Shown: positions 18,500 to 26,800 of the stretch, one piece after another
Position numbering within the stretch: the first letter of the stretch is position 1
How the letters are laid out: every line of letters begins with the position of its first letter
Assembly (NCBI RefSeq): GCF_000170755.1
Contig: NZ_ABCK01000010.1
Coordinates: 1-64,000 of the forward strand
DNA length: 64,000 nucleotides
Source of the DNA: Lentisphaera araneosa HTCC2155
Lineage (GTDB): Bacteria; Verrucomicrobiota; Lentisphaeria; Lentisphaerales; Lentisphaeraceae
Reading direction: 5' to 3'
Translations under genes and position numbers: made by a program
Notes under the pieces: generated by a model
What the model was told of the DNA's origin: nothing
What the model saw: only the letters and a program-made list of their open reading frames with translations
Database searches by the model: none

Positions 18500-20508
18500 T
18501 ATTTTACCTCAATAAGCTGAGAGCTACGCGGCGCTAGTTCCACGCACAAATACTGACCATTGACTGTTATGGACTCATGGCTCCAAAAGTCAGACAATTG
18601 CTCCTTAGCAGAAAGTTGAGCTTTATCTAAAGAAAGGGTGATGAGCTTGCTTTCATTGGACCAGTTAAAGAAGGCAATATGTTGCTTCACGCCAGCTTGT
18701 TTCATGGGGCCGTCATCTTCGTAGCGCACCTGCAAGATCTCTGGCAAGGGCTCTCCCGTGAAGGCTTTGTCATCGAGTACATGTACTTTATTTCCACGAT
18801 CCGCATTAGTTAAGAGCTTATTAAAGATGGTGAATTGTTCGGGTGTATGTTCTTCCAACTTACCACCAAATTCTAAAATACCTTGCGTGATGTAGCACCA
18901 ATTGAGACGGAAAAACTGTTCGTTTTCTGGGTTGTCACCAAAGCCAAGGCTATCCATGTTAAGGAGGAAGGTATCTTTGCCTTTAATCATGGTTTGAGCC
19001 AATGTGCCCGAGCAAGCTCGAACCTGCTCGCTCCAGGTTCCATCGTGGATATCGAAACCACAACGATAGGAATCGGCATTTAGACCGGGAAAAGGGTTGC
19101 CTGCACTAAAGGCAATACAGGTCATAAAAAAGCCTTCATCGCCAATGCGTTTGCGGATTTCGCTAAAGGCAAAATCACGCCATTCTATACCACTTTTATG
19201 GCCAAATCGACTATCTTCTTTCAAGAACCACTGAGTCATAAAATCGTATTTCACACCCTCAAAACCCCACTGAACAAAGAGTGCATCAAGAACTTTTAAA
19301 TAGAACTCTCTGGCTTCGGGATGGGATAAATCAAGAAAACTCGATTGACCAATAATTCGAACTGAACCATCTTTATCTTTCTGTAACCACTCAGGTTTTT
19401 CCTTTGCTAAGGGTGAGGACAAGTAAACTTTTGGCGATAACCAAATACAGGGTTTTAGACCTAAGTCACGAATGCCATCGGCCACGATTTTCATACCATT
19501 GGGGAACTTTTCTTTATCGTAACCCTCAACTGGTACAGGATAAAATGAATCGATACCAGCATTGGGATTATTATAGGAATTGCGTAATGCTTGGTAGCCA
19601 TCATCGATCAAGAAATGAGTACAATTAGGCATGTTTTCAGCCATGGCCTTGGCTCGATTTAGAATCAAATCTTCTGTGATATTGCCAAAGGTTCCATAAT
19701 TCCAAGTACAAAACACGCCTTCGCGCAACATCTTTGAATTCTTGCCTTGAAAGTTATGGTGCTGGTTAAGCTTTGCCACATAATCATCGAAGGCATATTG
19801 AGGGTGAGTATCGTACTTTAGTTGATAAAAGACTCGAGAGACTTCAACTCTCTCACCTGCAGCAAGGCTAAAGCCATTACTTAATGTAAAACGCTGAATC
19901 CCTTTGTAAGTCTTGGCTAGTTTAGATTCAGAAATGCCATCCAAGCCGAGCTCCCAAGAACGCTCGAATTGTACTTGGTTTAAATCACCTTGCACCAAAG
20001 TACAAACATAATCACGGTCAGCAGTAACACCGAATACCGGAAAGTGATTGGCTTCATCGTGATTGAAATGCACCGCATCATAAGGAATACATTTTACATA
20101 GGGATGCTCAACACGGAAACGTGGAAACTTTTCAGTTTTGATATTCGACGAATGAAAATAACGTAATTTATAATAATCAATGGGACTAAAAGGTTCATCA
20201 AAACAAATTTCTCCATCGGCGCTCAGGATTCCATCACTAACCGATTTAAATACTAATGGAGAATCCTCGGTATTGGTGATGGTTCGGCTTACCACAAGAC
20301 TGGATGCAGCTGCATCTGTAGTAAAGTGAATCGTTTCGTTTACGCCCTGCCCTGCAAGTTTTACAGTTCCACCAGTGGACGTGATCTTGTTTTCTAATTC
20401 GGTATAACTAGAACTGAGTTGTCCGTTGAGTTCGAATTGAAAATTCTTCCAACCATGTCCAGATGTATCAAAAAAACTGAAACTCCCTAGTTCATATGTA
20501 AATTGCAT
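18499..20508 (-). CDS. GH36-type alpha-galactosidase, copy A
   Basis: A 669-residue melibiase-like protein. The N-terminal beta-sandwich covers about 1-230 and the TIM barrel follows, with HFLIDDGYQ, the nucleophile Asp in GVKYDF and a candidate acid/base Asp in CGFDIHDGTW. No signal peptide is present. It should remove alpha-galactosyl-type residues from imported oligosaccharides. The catalytic part is nearly identical to the copy at 34786-36795, but the first about 217 residues and a short segment near EEHTPEQFTIFNKLLTNADRG differ. This points to conversion between older paralogues, and the sugar preference of the two could differ. It is last before a decayed region on its 5' side. Confidence 0.85.
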   Translation of the reverse strand: MQFTYELGSFSFFDTSGHGWKNFQFELNGQLSSSYTELENKITSTGGTVKLAGQGVNETIHFTTDAAASSLVVSRTITNTEDSPLVFKSVSDGILSADGEICFDEPFSPIDYYKLRYFHSSNIKTEKFPRFRVEHPYVKCIPYDAVHFNHDEANHFPVFGVTADRDYVCTLVQGDLNQVQFERSWELGLDGISESKLAKTYKGIQRFTLSNGFSLAAGERVEVSRVFYQLKYDTHPQYAFDDYVAKLNQHHNFQGKNSKMLREGVFCTWNYGTFGNITEDLILNRAKAMAENMPNCTHFLIDDGYQALRNSYNNPNAGIDSFYPVPVEGYDKEKFPNGMKIVADGIRDLGLKPCIWLSPKVYLSSPLAKEKPEWLQKDKDGSVRIIGQSSFLDLSHPEAREFYLKVLDALFVQWGFEGVKYDFMTQWFLKEDSRFGHKSGIEWRDFAFSEIRKRIGDEGFFMTCIAFSAGNPFPGLNADSYRCGFDIHDGTWSEQVRACSGTLAQTMIKGKDTFLLNMDSLGFGDNPENEQFFRLNWCYITQGILEFGGKLEEHTPEQFTIFNKLLTNADRGNKVHVLDDKAFTGEPLPEILQVRYEDDGPMKQAGVKQHIAFFNWSNESKLITLSLDKAQLSAKEQLSDFWSHESITVNGQYLCVELAPRSSQLIEVK

Positions 20509-20692
20509 TATTTATTCTCTTTTGTTTTGTTTTTATTATAAAATTTCACGATTAGCCAGCTAACATTGAAAAACTTGATACAACTAATTTTTTTATAGAA
20601 TATTAATTACGTCTAAAAAAGGAGATGTATTATGTCTAAAAATAAAGTTCAATTTCAAGTAGAATTTAGTGCTCTTGAGTTTATCGACAACT
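20509..20692 (+). mobile_element. Remnant of an IS1595-like element (5' end of transposase)
   Basis: On the plus strand, an ATG at 20632 preceded by AAAAAAGGAGATGTATT begins MSKNKVQFQVEFSALEFIDN, which resembles the start of IS1595-family transposases. After about 20 codons the sequence switches at 20693 into a minus-strand GH5/GH43 gene fragment. The upstream 120 bases have no counterpart in copy B and could be the element's end. It sits exactly where copy A lacks the sulfatase and most of the GH5/GH43 gene. Confidence 0.5.
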
Positions 20693-21119
20693 TTGCATAC
20701 AATTCAGCAATATCCTTGACGAAATCCAAATAAAGCACACGTAAGTTGTGACCACCCTCATCGGGATGTTTGCACTTTAAGATGCGATCGGCATCGGTTG
20801 AAGTAAAAAATCCAAAAACGGGAATACCAGGGCATCTATTGAATAAGACAGGAATAACTTTTAAACCAAGCTTGCGATTGATCTCGATTTATTTTTGCAG
20901 CTTACGCAAAAATAATTCACGGTTGACCCACCAGGCATCAAGCAACAACCAAATACGTGTTGTGTTGTACCAAGGGAAATAGTTAATCCCCCGGCGCAGT
21001 TCCTCTTCAATTGTTGCAGTATTAAAACGATCCAGCCAACGGGGAATACCGTGACCTGCAAAGGAAGGTTGGTAGTTAAAGCCACGTATGTGACTGAGGG
21101 AAGTATTGTTAAGTTTCAT
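20693..21119 (-). pseudogene. Remnant of GH5-GH43 fusion gene (copy A)
   Basis: Corresponds to codons 1 to about 143 of the intact gene at 38327-40327. After 76 readable codons the Glu77 codon is replaced by TAA (20889-20891). The reading frame then continues as IEINRKLGLKV and PVFGFFTSTDADRILK until the sequence breaks at 20693. The GH5 catalytic residues and the whole GH43 part are absent. A stretch around 20836-20936 is clearly more diverged from copy B than its surroundings, repeating the mosaic pattern seen in GH36. Confidence 0.9.
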
Positions 21120-21142
21120 TATTATTACCTAAGAATTGACCT

Positions 21143-21883
21143 TTAAATTGAAATGGTTTTAATTTCTTTATTTTGAGCTTTTTCATCTAAGAAAATGACC
21201 GAGATATTGGCCGCTGGACGCTTTTTCTCTTCTTCTTTATCAGCGTAAGCTTTTTGTTGCAGGTAAAGGCGGAAGTTCCCCTTGGCATTAAATTGAATAA
21301 TACAGGCACCCTGCTCGGCTTTAATGCTAGTGATGATTTGTTTGTTAGTTGGATCATCAAGAGGGGCAATGGCTAATTCACCTACACCCGCTTTAGCTGT
21401 TACAACGGTAATTAAGTTCGGCATTTCGTTTGTCACTTTAAAGTCCCAATAAGCCGCGATCTCTTTGTTTGCTTTCCATAAGTTCCCTGCTTGATTTGGT
21501 GAACCAGCCTCTTGGCCATCAACAATTAGATTCAATTCACGCTTCTTAAGGCTGTCGTGCAAGCGATCCTTACGAACCGTCTTTTCATTAGTAACTTTAA
21601 TGAATTCAAAAGGTAGACCAACATTGAAATGAGGTTCGTAGCCTTTTGCCTGATAGCGAAATATAACATAGCCCTTTGAGCCTACCTGATTCGCTTGCAA
21701 ATTGCCTTGACCAGCTAAATCAATGCTACAAGCAGCTTGTCCTTGATTAAAAGCCTGGGAACTTATAGCTAAATCACCTTTGACGTTTGAATAAACGCTG
21801 ACATTGCTTGCGACTTGCGCAAATAAACCTTGAATGAGTAAGAGTAATGTTGATAAATATTTTAGTTTCATTTTTGTTTTCAT
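21143..21883 (-). CDS. Small secreted protein of unknown function (copy A)
   Basis: A 246-residue protein with a signal peptide (KLKYLSTLLLLIQGLFAQVAS). I do not recognise a named domain. The mature part is very similar to 40352-41092 and, more distantly, to the last about 200 residues of the 1332-residue protein at 43837-47835: LAGQGNLQANQVGSKGYVIFR matches WSGQGTLRDNKIGRLGFVIFR, and QGACIIQFNAKGNFRLYLQQ matches EGLCVIQFNFSGKVRLNLKQ. It is probably a beta-rich extracytoplasmic domain. Copy A lacks five residues (WWDAN region) present in copy B. The start could also be the internal ATG at 21871, which matches copy B. Confidence 0.75.
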   Translation of the reverse strand: MKTKMKLKYLSTLLLLIQGLFAQVASNVSVYSNVKGDLAISSQAFNQGQAACSIDLAGQGNLQANQVGSKGYVIFRYQAKGYEPHFNVGLPFEFIKVTNEKTVRKDRLHDSLKKRELNLIVDGQEAGSPNQAGNLWKANKEIAAYWDFKVTNEMPNLITVVTAKAGVGELAIAPLDDPTNKQIITSIKAEQGACIIQFNAKGNFRLYLQQKAYADKEEEKKRPAANISVIFLDEKAQNKEIKTISI

Positions 21884-21994
21884 GTTTTAATTGACGGCTA
21901 AAAGCAGTCATTTTTAATGATTAGAATATCAATCTACAAAGACGACTGCAGTACCATCTAAGCTTTTATTTATAGGGACTTATATATATCCAAG

Positions 21995-23164
21995 CTATTT
22001 AGTAAAAATAATAATTTTGGATGAAACTGTCAACCAACCTGTTGTTATAAGATTGAGGTATGCAGCTGTGCAGTTATTGGGCAAATCAGCGGTTATACTA
22101 TTGTTTTCAATATTAATTTGTGCACTAAGAGTATGCCACTCACGTTCTGGCCAATTACACTTGTCTAAAGTCATAACAAGATTCGCATGATGTAGATGCT
22201 TAGCATCATCGTATTGAATAGATATTGTATTATTATTAATAACAGGAGAGCTTACATAAGGTAATTGACGACCTTCCATAAGGTAGGTATTTAAAAAACT
22301 TTCTAGCTCTGGTGTTTCTTCGGATTCTGGTATATGACCATGGGGCCAACGTACTTTCATACATAAGTGAGATGGGCCTTTAACAGTATCAATTGATTTT
22401 TGCCAAGCTGATGGCCAATAAGCAAAGTCATTAGTACCATTTAACCAAAACATTGGTGTTTTAATCTGCTGTAAAACTTGTGAGGGGTCGAAGTTTGCTT
22501 TCCAAAAGTCTGCTTGTTCATTTGTCAGACCATTAATCGCTCCATTTTCTGTCCATTCGCTACCTTCAGTAATAAAACCACATCCATATACGGGCGCAGC
22601 TACTTTAAAACGCGGGTCAATTCCTGCCACCATACAAGTTAAATAACCACCCCATGAAATACCAGTTAATCCAATTCTTGAAGAATCAACTTGAGGATAT
22701 GAAGCTAGTAAGGTGTGAGCTTTTATAACTGCGGCTGGGGCATGATAACACCATTGATCCTCAGGAGCCCATGTCGCTTGATCCCACCCCCCCCAACCTT
22801 TGGGACCTGAATGTTGATGTCTTGGCCAATCTGCATTGCCAATTATTCCAGTATTAGGTAATGGCATTGCACCACAACAATCCATGGCAATAGCCGCATA
22901 ACCTCTTTTATTCCACCATTTAACCCATCGTGAAAAAGCACTACCACCGCCTCCATGAATTAAAACTACCCCAGGTACAGAGTCCTTATCTGTAACACCA
23001 TCAGGTAACCCAACCCAAGCAAAGACCCTTGTGGCTTTCTTCTCAAAAGGAATGCTCTCATAAAACAAAGCTTCTAGACCTTCTTCCTCTAAATGCGAAC
23101 ATAACCATGTTTTAGGTGGTGGTTCATTTATCCATTTTTCAGCAGCTTTCGATAAAATACTCAT
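21995..23164 (-). CDS. Alpha/beta hydrolase, acetyl-xylan-esterase-like
   Basis: A 389-residue alpha/beta hydrolase without signal peptide. The oxyanion motif is VLIHGGGGSAFS, the nucleophile elbow is GISWGGYL, an Asp candidate is in NGTNDFAYWP, and a His candidate is in WPHGHIP. The WNKRGYAAIAMDCCGA stretch is typical of large sugar-ester and dienelactone-type hydrolases. The C-terminal about 90 residues look like a small beta domain. A role in removing acetyl or other acyl groups from imported oligosaccharides is inferred from context. It lies in a colinear run of minus-strand genes from 28951 downward. Confidence 0.8.
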   Translation of the reverse strand: MSILSKAAEKWINEPPPKTWLCSHLEEEGLEALFYESIPFEKKATRVFAWVGLPDGVTDKDSVPGVVLIHGGGGSAFSRWVKWWNKRGYAAIAMDCCGAMPLPNTGIIGNADWPRHQHSGPKGWGGWDQATWAPEDQWCYHAPAAVIKAHTLLASYPQVDSSRIGLTGISWGGYLTCMVAGIDPRFKVAAPVYGCGFITEGSEWTENGAINGLTNEQADFWKANFDPSQVLQQIKTPMFWLNGTNDFAYWPSAWQKSIDTVKGPSHLCMKVRWPHGHIPESEETPELESFLNTYLMEGRQLPYVSSPVINNNTISIQYDDAKHLHHANLVMTLDKCNWPEREWHTLSAQINIENNSITADLPNNCTAAYLNLITTGWLTVSSKIIIFTK

Positions 23165-23283
23165 TGTTGTATAAAACTCATTTGAATTAATCCCTACATA
23201 CTCTTTTTATATTTATCTTTAGTTTAGTTGTAAGCTAAACTAATTGATTTAGAGAGCTCCAAACTAAATAATTTGTGTGCTTA

Positions 23284-25065
23284 TTATTCAGGATTTTTAA
23301 TAAACTCTTTTCGAGCAAATGATCCTAGTTTTCCAAAATAGTTATTTTTAATATCCACTTTATCTGAATAATTTATGCTAATTACGCCAGTTGCTTTTAA
23401 GCGAATATCATTACCTGATTTATCACAATTTAATAAATGTGTATTTGAAAAAGTATTGCCTTCGACTGTTACATTGTCTGCAGAGGTAATTAATAGGCCT
23501 GGACCACCGACCCTCTCAATTTTATTATTGAGAATGCGAATATTACGGTTTTCTTGCACATATTTAGCTGATTTATCATGAAGAAAATGAAGTAAAACAA
23601 TTGCACCTGTATTAGCTGCATTTTTATCAAATGTACGTTCATCAAAACAAGAGTCCATTATCGTATTATTTTTTACAACTATATCTTCAATCCACCCCCC
23701 CTCATTATGAATTGCATGGGGCCCTAGACTTATAGGAGTTGATTTTATACGCTCAAAACGATTCTGTTCAATCAAACCATGGGAAGCTCCTAAGCGTAAG
23801 CCTCTTGCTCTGTGATCATGAAAATAGTTCCGACGAAAGACGAAATTAGGGCAAGCAATTGCTGGTACCTCAACTTTATTTCCAGCTTCTGCATTTACCT
23901 TCTTATCTAGCTTTACTTGGCTATAAAATATTTTAGCTTTAGTGGGAAGTCGCCATTTCTTACGTAAATTTTGATCTAGTTCCTGGGGAGGGATAATCTT
24001 CATAAGGTTTAAAATCTTTGCTTCATTGATCAAACCGAAATCATTCCCATCAAGTATTCTAATTTTATCACCTGGCAGTACTTTTTGAAGTGGTTCATCT
24101 GACCAAGCACGGCCAATTAAAAATGTACTATCATCTATTTTCTTAACTACACTCATAAATGATCCATGTAAATTTACAGCATCATCGCCCATATAGGAAA
24201 ATTCGCATTCCTCCATGGTAACACCCTGCCTGGAATAGGCGAGATTGAACCCATCTGCAATCGTACTCAATAAACGCTCATGTACGGCTCCCTTTGGTTT
24301 TGGCCCTTTTTCTATTTTACAGCGTTTCATTATCACTTTACCCGTACAGGTTCGCATTAAGAAGCCAGCTCCGGGTCCGGTATTCACTATGACATCCTCC
24401 ATTGTGACATCACCACACCCTTTAAATAAAAAAACATTCCCATACATATTTTTAAAAGCAACATAATCACCTACTTTTATATTTCTGTACCCTTCCATTA
24501 GGTGTTTGAATGTAAATTGCCCTTTTCTTAGACTGATGCTTGTACTGTCTTTTGTATACAGATCAGGAACATTATCTTTCCATCTCAATGTCTTGGGGTC
24601 AAAGACAAAAATACCACTTCGTCCGATTGTTTTGTATTTTGGGAAGGCATCTAAACTTGGGTACCCTGGGTGCACTTCGTATTCATATTCAAGATGATCG
24701 TCACTAATTTTAGTAATTGTCCCCTGAGTGAATGGTAGTGGGTCACAATCAACGGTTAAGTTTTTTATGTGAATATTTTGTATGTTGCTAAAAAATAATA
24801 ATTCGCCTTTGGGAGGCATGATCAAAGTGGAACCATTTCCATTAATGGTGAGAGATTTCGTATTGTTTATATGGATAGCCTCAGAGATTTTGTATCGACC
24901 TTTGGGTAGGTTTAGCTCTGTTTTTCCCTGAGCGAGAAGCTTTGTGATCTCATCTTTTAAGTCGAGCGATTCCATTTTCATCTTTTCCTCTATTTTTCTA
25001 CTTACACAGGAAAATAAAGATAAACATAACAACGGTAAATATATTCGTTTCATTATTATTTTCAT
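23284..25065 (-). CDS. Lipoprotein with parallel beta-helix, GH110-like
   Basis: A 593-residue protein with a lipoprotein signal (LCLSLFSC lipobox, Cys about 20), so it is anchored to a membrane and faces outward. The body is a right-handed parallel beta-helix with repeated short strands (INGNGSTL, IHIKNLTV, VTMEDVIV, VIMKRCKI, VTMEECEF, IRILNNKI, VTVEGNTF). The segment MGDDAVNLHG has paired Asp residues in the place used for catalysis by GH28 and GH110 enzymes. I favour a GH110 alpha-1,3-galactosidase-type function, but PL6- or GH28-like activity is possible. AAGGAT upstream supports the 25065 start. The neighbouring gene upstream is another beta-helix protein two bases away. Confidence 0.62.
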   Translation of the reverse strand: MKIIMKRIYLPLLCLSLFSCVSRKIEEKMKMESLDLKDEITKLLAQGKTELNLPKGRYKISEAIHINNTKSLTINGNGSTLIMPPKGELLFFSNIQNIHIKNLTVDCDPLPFTQGTITKISDDHLEYEYEVHPGYPSLDAFPKYKTIGRSGIFVFDPKTLRWKDNVPDLYTKDSTSISLRKGQFTFKHLMEGYRNIKVGDYVAFKNMYGNVFLFKGCGDVTMEDVIVNTGPGAGFLMRTCTGKVIMKRCKIEKGPKPKGAVHERLLSTIADGFNLAYSRQGVTMEECEFSYMGDDAVNLHGSFMSVVKKIDDSTFLIGRAWSDEPLQKVLPGDKIRILDGNDFGLINEAKILNLMKIIPPQELDQNLRKKWRLPTKAKIFYSQVKLDKKVNAEAGNKVEVPAIACPNFVFRRNYFHDHRARGLRLGASHGLIEQNRFERIKSTPISLGPHAIHNEGGWIEDIVVKNNTIMDSCFDERTFDKNAANTGAIVLLHFLHDKSAKYVQENRNIRILNNKIERVGGPGLLITSADNVTVEGNTFSNTHLLNCDKSGNDIRLKATGVISINYSDKVDIKNNYFGKLGSFARKEFIKNPE

Positions 25066-25067
25066 TT

Positions 25068-26762
25068 CTATATATCCTTATAGTATTCTAATTCTTTGGG
25101 CCACACCATTTTTTGAACTGTTTTTAACAGCTCCTCACGAGTTGATCGGTATTCAATATAGCGATTAAACAGTTCCTTTGAACAACCAACATTGTGAGGT
25201 AGTTGTTGGTATTGATTTTGTATGGGGCCTTTAAACTCGATTTCAATAGGAGTAGTATTTACCATATTTTCAGGATTCTCTTGCCCCCATTTTACAAGAG
25301 GTGATTTTTGGAATGGGGGCTTTTTACCCCATTCTAAAAGTACTGACTTTGAATAAGATGAATTCTTAAGCACAAGAATATTTTTTGGATTTGTATCTCG
25401 AATATGAATGCGACCATTCTCTAAGGCCAATATACAGCCCTCAAAACAAGCACTACTTTTATCAACACGAATTAGACCAGATCCAATGATTGTTACACTT
25501 TTAATCATGACATTCTCGCCAGCTTCAATACCAGTCTGAGTCTGATTGTCTGTAGATGCATCTGAAATGGCTAAAATATTTTCCATATTTGATTGGTGTG
25601 TTTTGATTGGACAATTGATGGCTATAGAGTTTTCAATGACTCCTCTTACAGTACCTTTATCATTTTTAAGACCACCTGTATTAGGACTATCAACAATCAC
25701 ATTACGTATGATTGTTGAAGAATTGTTTACATTGTGAATACCATTTGAACAATAGAGGAAAATGCCCCCATCAAGGGTAGTTTCACACTGACCATGAGAG
25801 CTAAAGCCTTCATCACCTGTAAAAAATGCGTTGCAATTTTCAAAGCGAATCTGTTTGGCCTTTCCATGAATATTGTAACCATCATTACTTGTATAGGCTA
25901 CATTCAGGTTTTTAAATGTTATATGCTCATTCACATGATTGATAGTAACTCCACTTGGTCTTAAAATAGCCATCATATCTACCGGTTTTTCACCTGTGTG
26001 TGGACGGTAATACAATTCTTTGTCTTGAATCATACAGGAAGTGCCTTCTGGCAAGCGATCTAGGGCCGGAGAATCTAACAAAGGTGCTTCTACTCCATTT
26101 ATTTGTATGGATTTAGGCGCCTGTTTAAAACCCCGCAAGCGTTTTAGCTTCGGGTTGTGCCTGTAGTTTGTATGTCCCCATTCAGCAGCTTCTACTTCTC
26201 GTATGCTTCCATCTCCTAAGATAATCTTAAACTTATCTGATTGATATGTATCTGTTGTGTAGAAATATAAAATATTAAATTTTTCTTTATACCAAAATTC
26301 ACCTGGTTTTAAAGCATCAACATGATCTAGAACTGGAATTTTTTCTTTGTTTTTATATAGCGGGATCCCAAAATGGAATGTTCCTTTGAGTCCCTCTAAC
26401 TTATAAACCTCCTTGGACCCATTTGGAGATAAACTCCAACGATCATTTGCTAAAGGGTCTATACAAGTTATCCAAGAATTATTGCCCTCTATCGTTATTT
26501 TTTGGGTCTCTTTACCTGACATCTCTTTAGGAATATTAATACTTTGGCGGTAGATTTTACCAGTATTGATAATGTGTAAGGTATCACCAGCTTGCAACAT
26601 ATGCAGTGCTTTATTAATTGTTTTTAGTGGTCCAGAATCACCTTGGATTTCACTCGATCTGCCATCTCTTTTATCATCACCAATTTTATTACTGACATAG
26701 TAATCTGAAGCAAAAGTTGATAATGCTAACATATAGATCGTTATTTTTGCAAGTTTCATCAT
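25068..26762 (-). CDS. Secreted parallel beta-helix protein (polysaccharide-active candidate)
   Basis: A 564-residue protein with a signal peptide (ITIYMLALSTFAS). The N-terminus has the DYYVSNKIGDDKRDGRSSE and GPLKTINKALHMLQAGDTLHI motifs typical of DUF1565/PL6-like and related beta-helix proteins. Later repeats include ITFKNLNVAYTSNDGYNIHG and TTLDGGIFLYCSNGIHNVN. No catalytic set can be named with confidence. It starts 38 bases after the sulfatase-pseudopilin fusion and abuts the next beta-helix gene, so it is probably part of the same transcript. Confidence 0.72.
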   Translation of the reverse strand: MMKLAKITIYMLALSTFASDYYVSNKIGDDKRDGRSSEIQGDSGPLKTINKALHMLQAGDTLHIINTGKIYRQSINIPKEMSGKETQKITIEGNNSWITCIDPLANDRWSLSPNGSKEVYKLEGLKGTFHFGIPLYKNKEKIPVLDHVDALKPGEFWYKEKFNILYFYTTDTYQSDKFKIILGDGSIREVEAAEWGHTNYRHNPKLKRLRGFKQAPKSIQINGVEAPLLDSPALDRLPEGTSCMIQDKELYYRPHTGEKPVDMMAILRPSGVTINHVNEHITFKNLNVAYTSNDGYNIHGKAKQIRFENCNAFFTGDEGFSSHGQCETTLDGGIFLYCSNGIHNVNNSSTIIRNVIVDSPNTGGLKNDKGTVRGVIENSIAINCPIKTHQSNMENILAISDASTDNQTQTGIEAGENVMIKSVTIIGSGLIRVDKSSACFEGCILALENGRIHIRDTNPKNILVLKNSSYSKSVLLEWGKKPPFQKSPLVKWGQENPENMVNTTPIEIEFKGPIQNQYQQLPHNVGCSKELFNRYIEYRSTREELLKTVQKMVWPKELEYYKDI

Positions 26763-26800
26763 GTTACGTGTTTCCTTAAGTTAAAAGTTGTACTCATTTG

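Larger units (their letters stand above)
14357..21880. repeat. Segmental duplication, copy A (partner 32433-41092)
   Basis: The order hydrolase, GH67-like, GH36, GH5/GH43 and small secreted protein is shared with 32433-41092. The GH67-like proteins are identical. GH36 shows a mosaic: near-identical core, a diverged patch at about 18807-18886 and a diverged N-terminal third (about 19857-20508). Copy A also differs by the DUF1670 element, by loss of the sulfatase gene and of most of the GH5/GH43 gene, and by a 15-base deletion in the small secreted protein gene. Confidence 0.93.
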
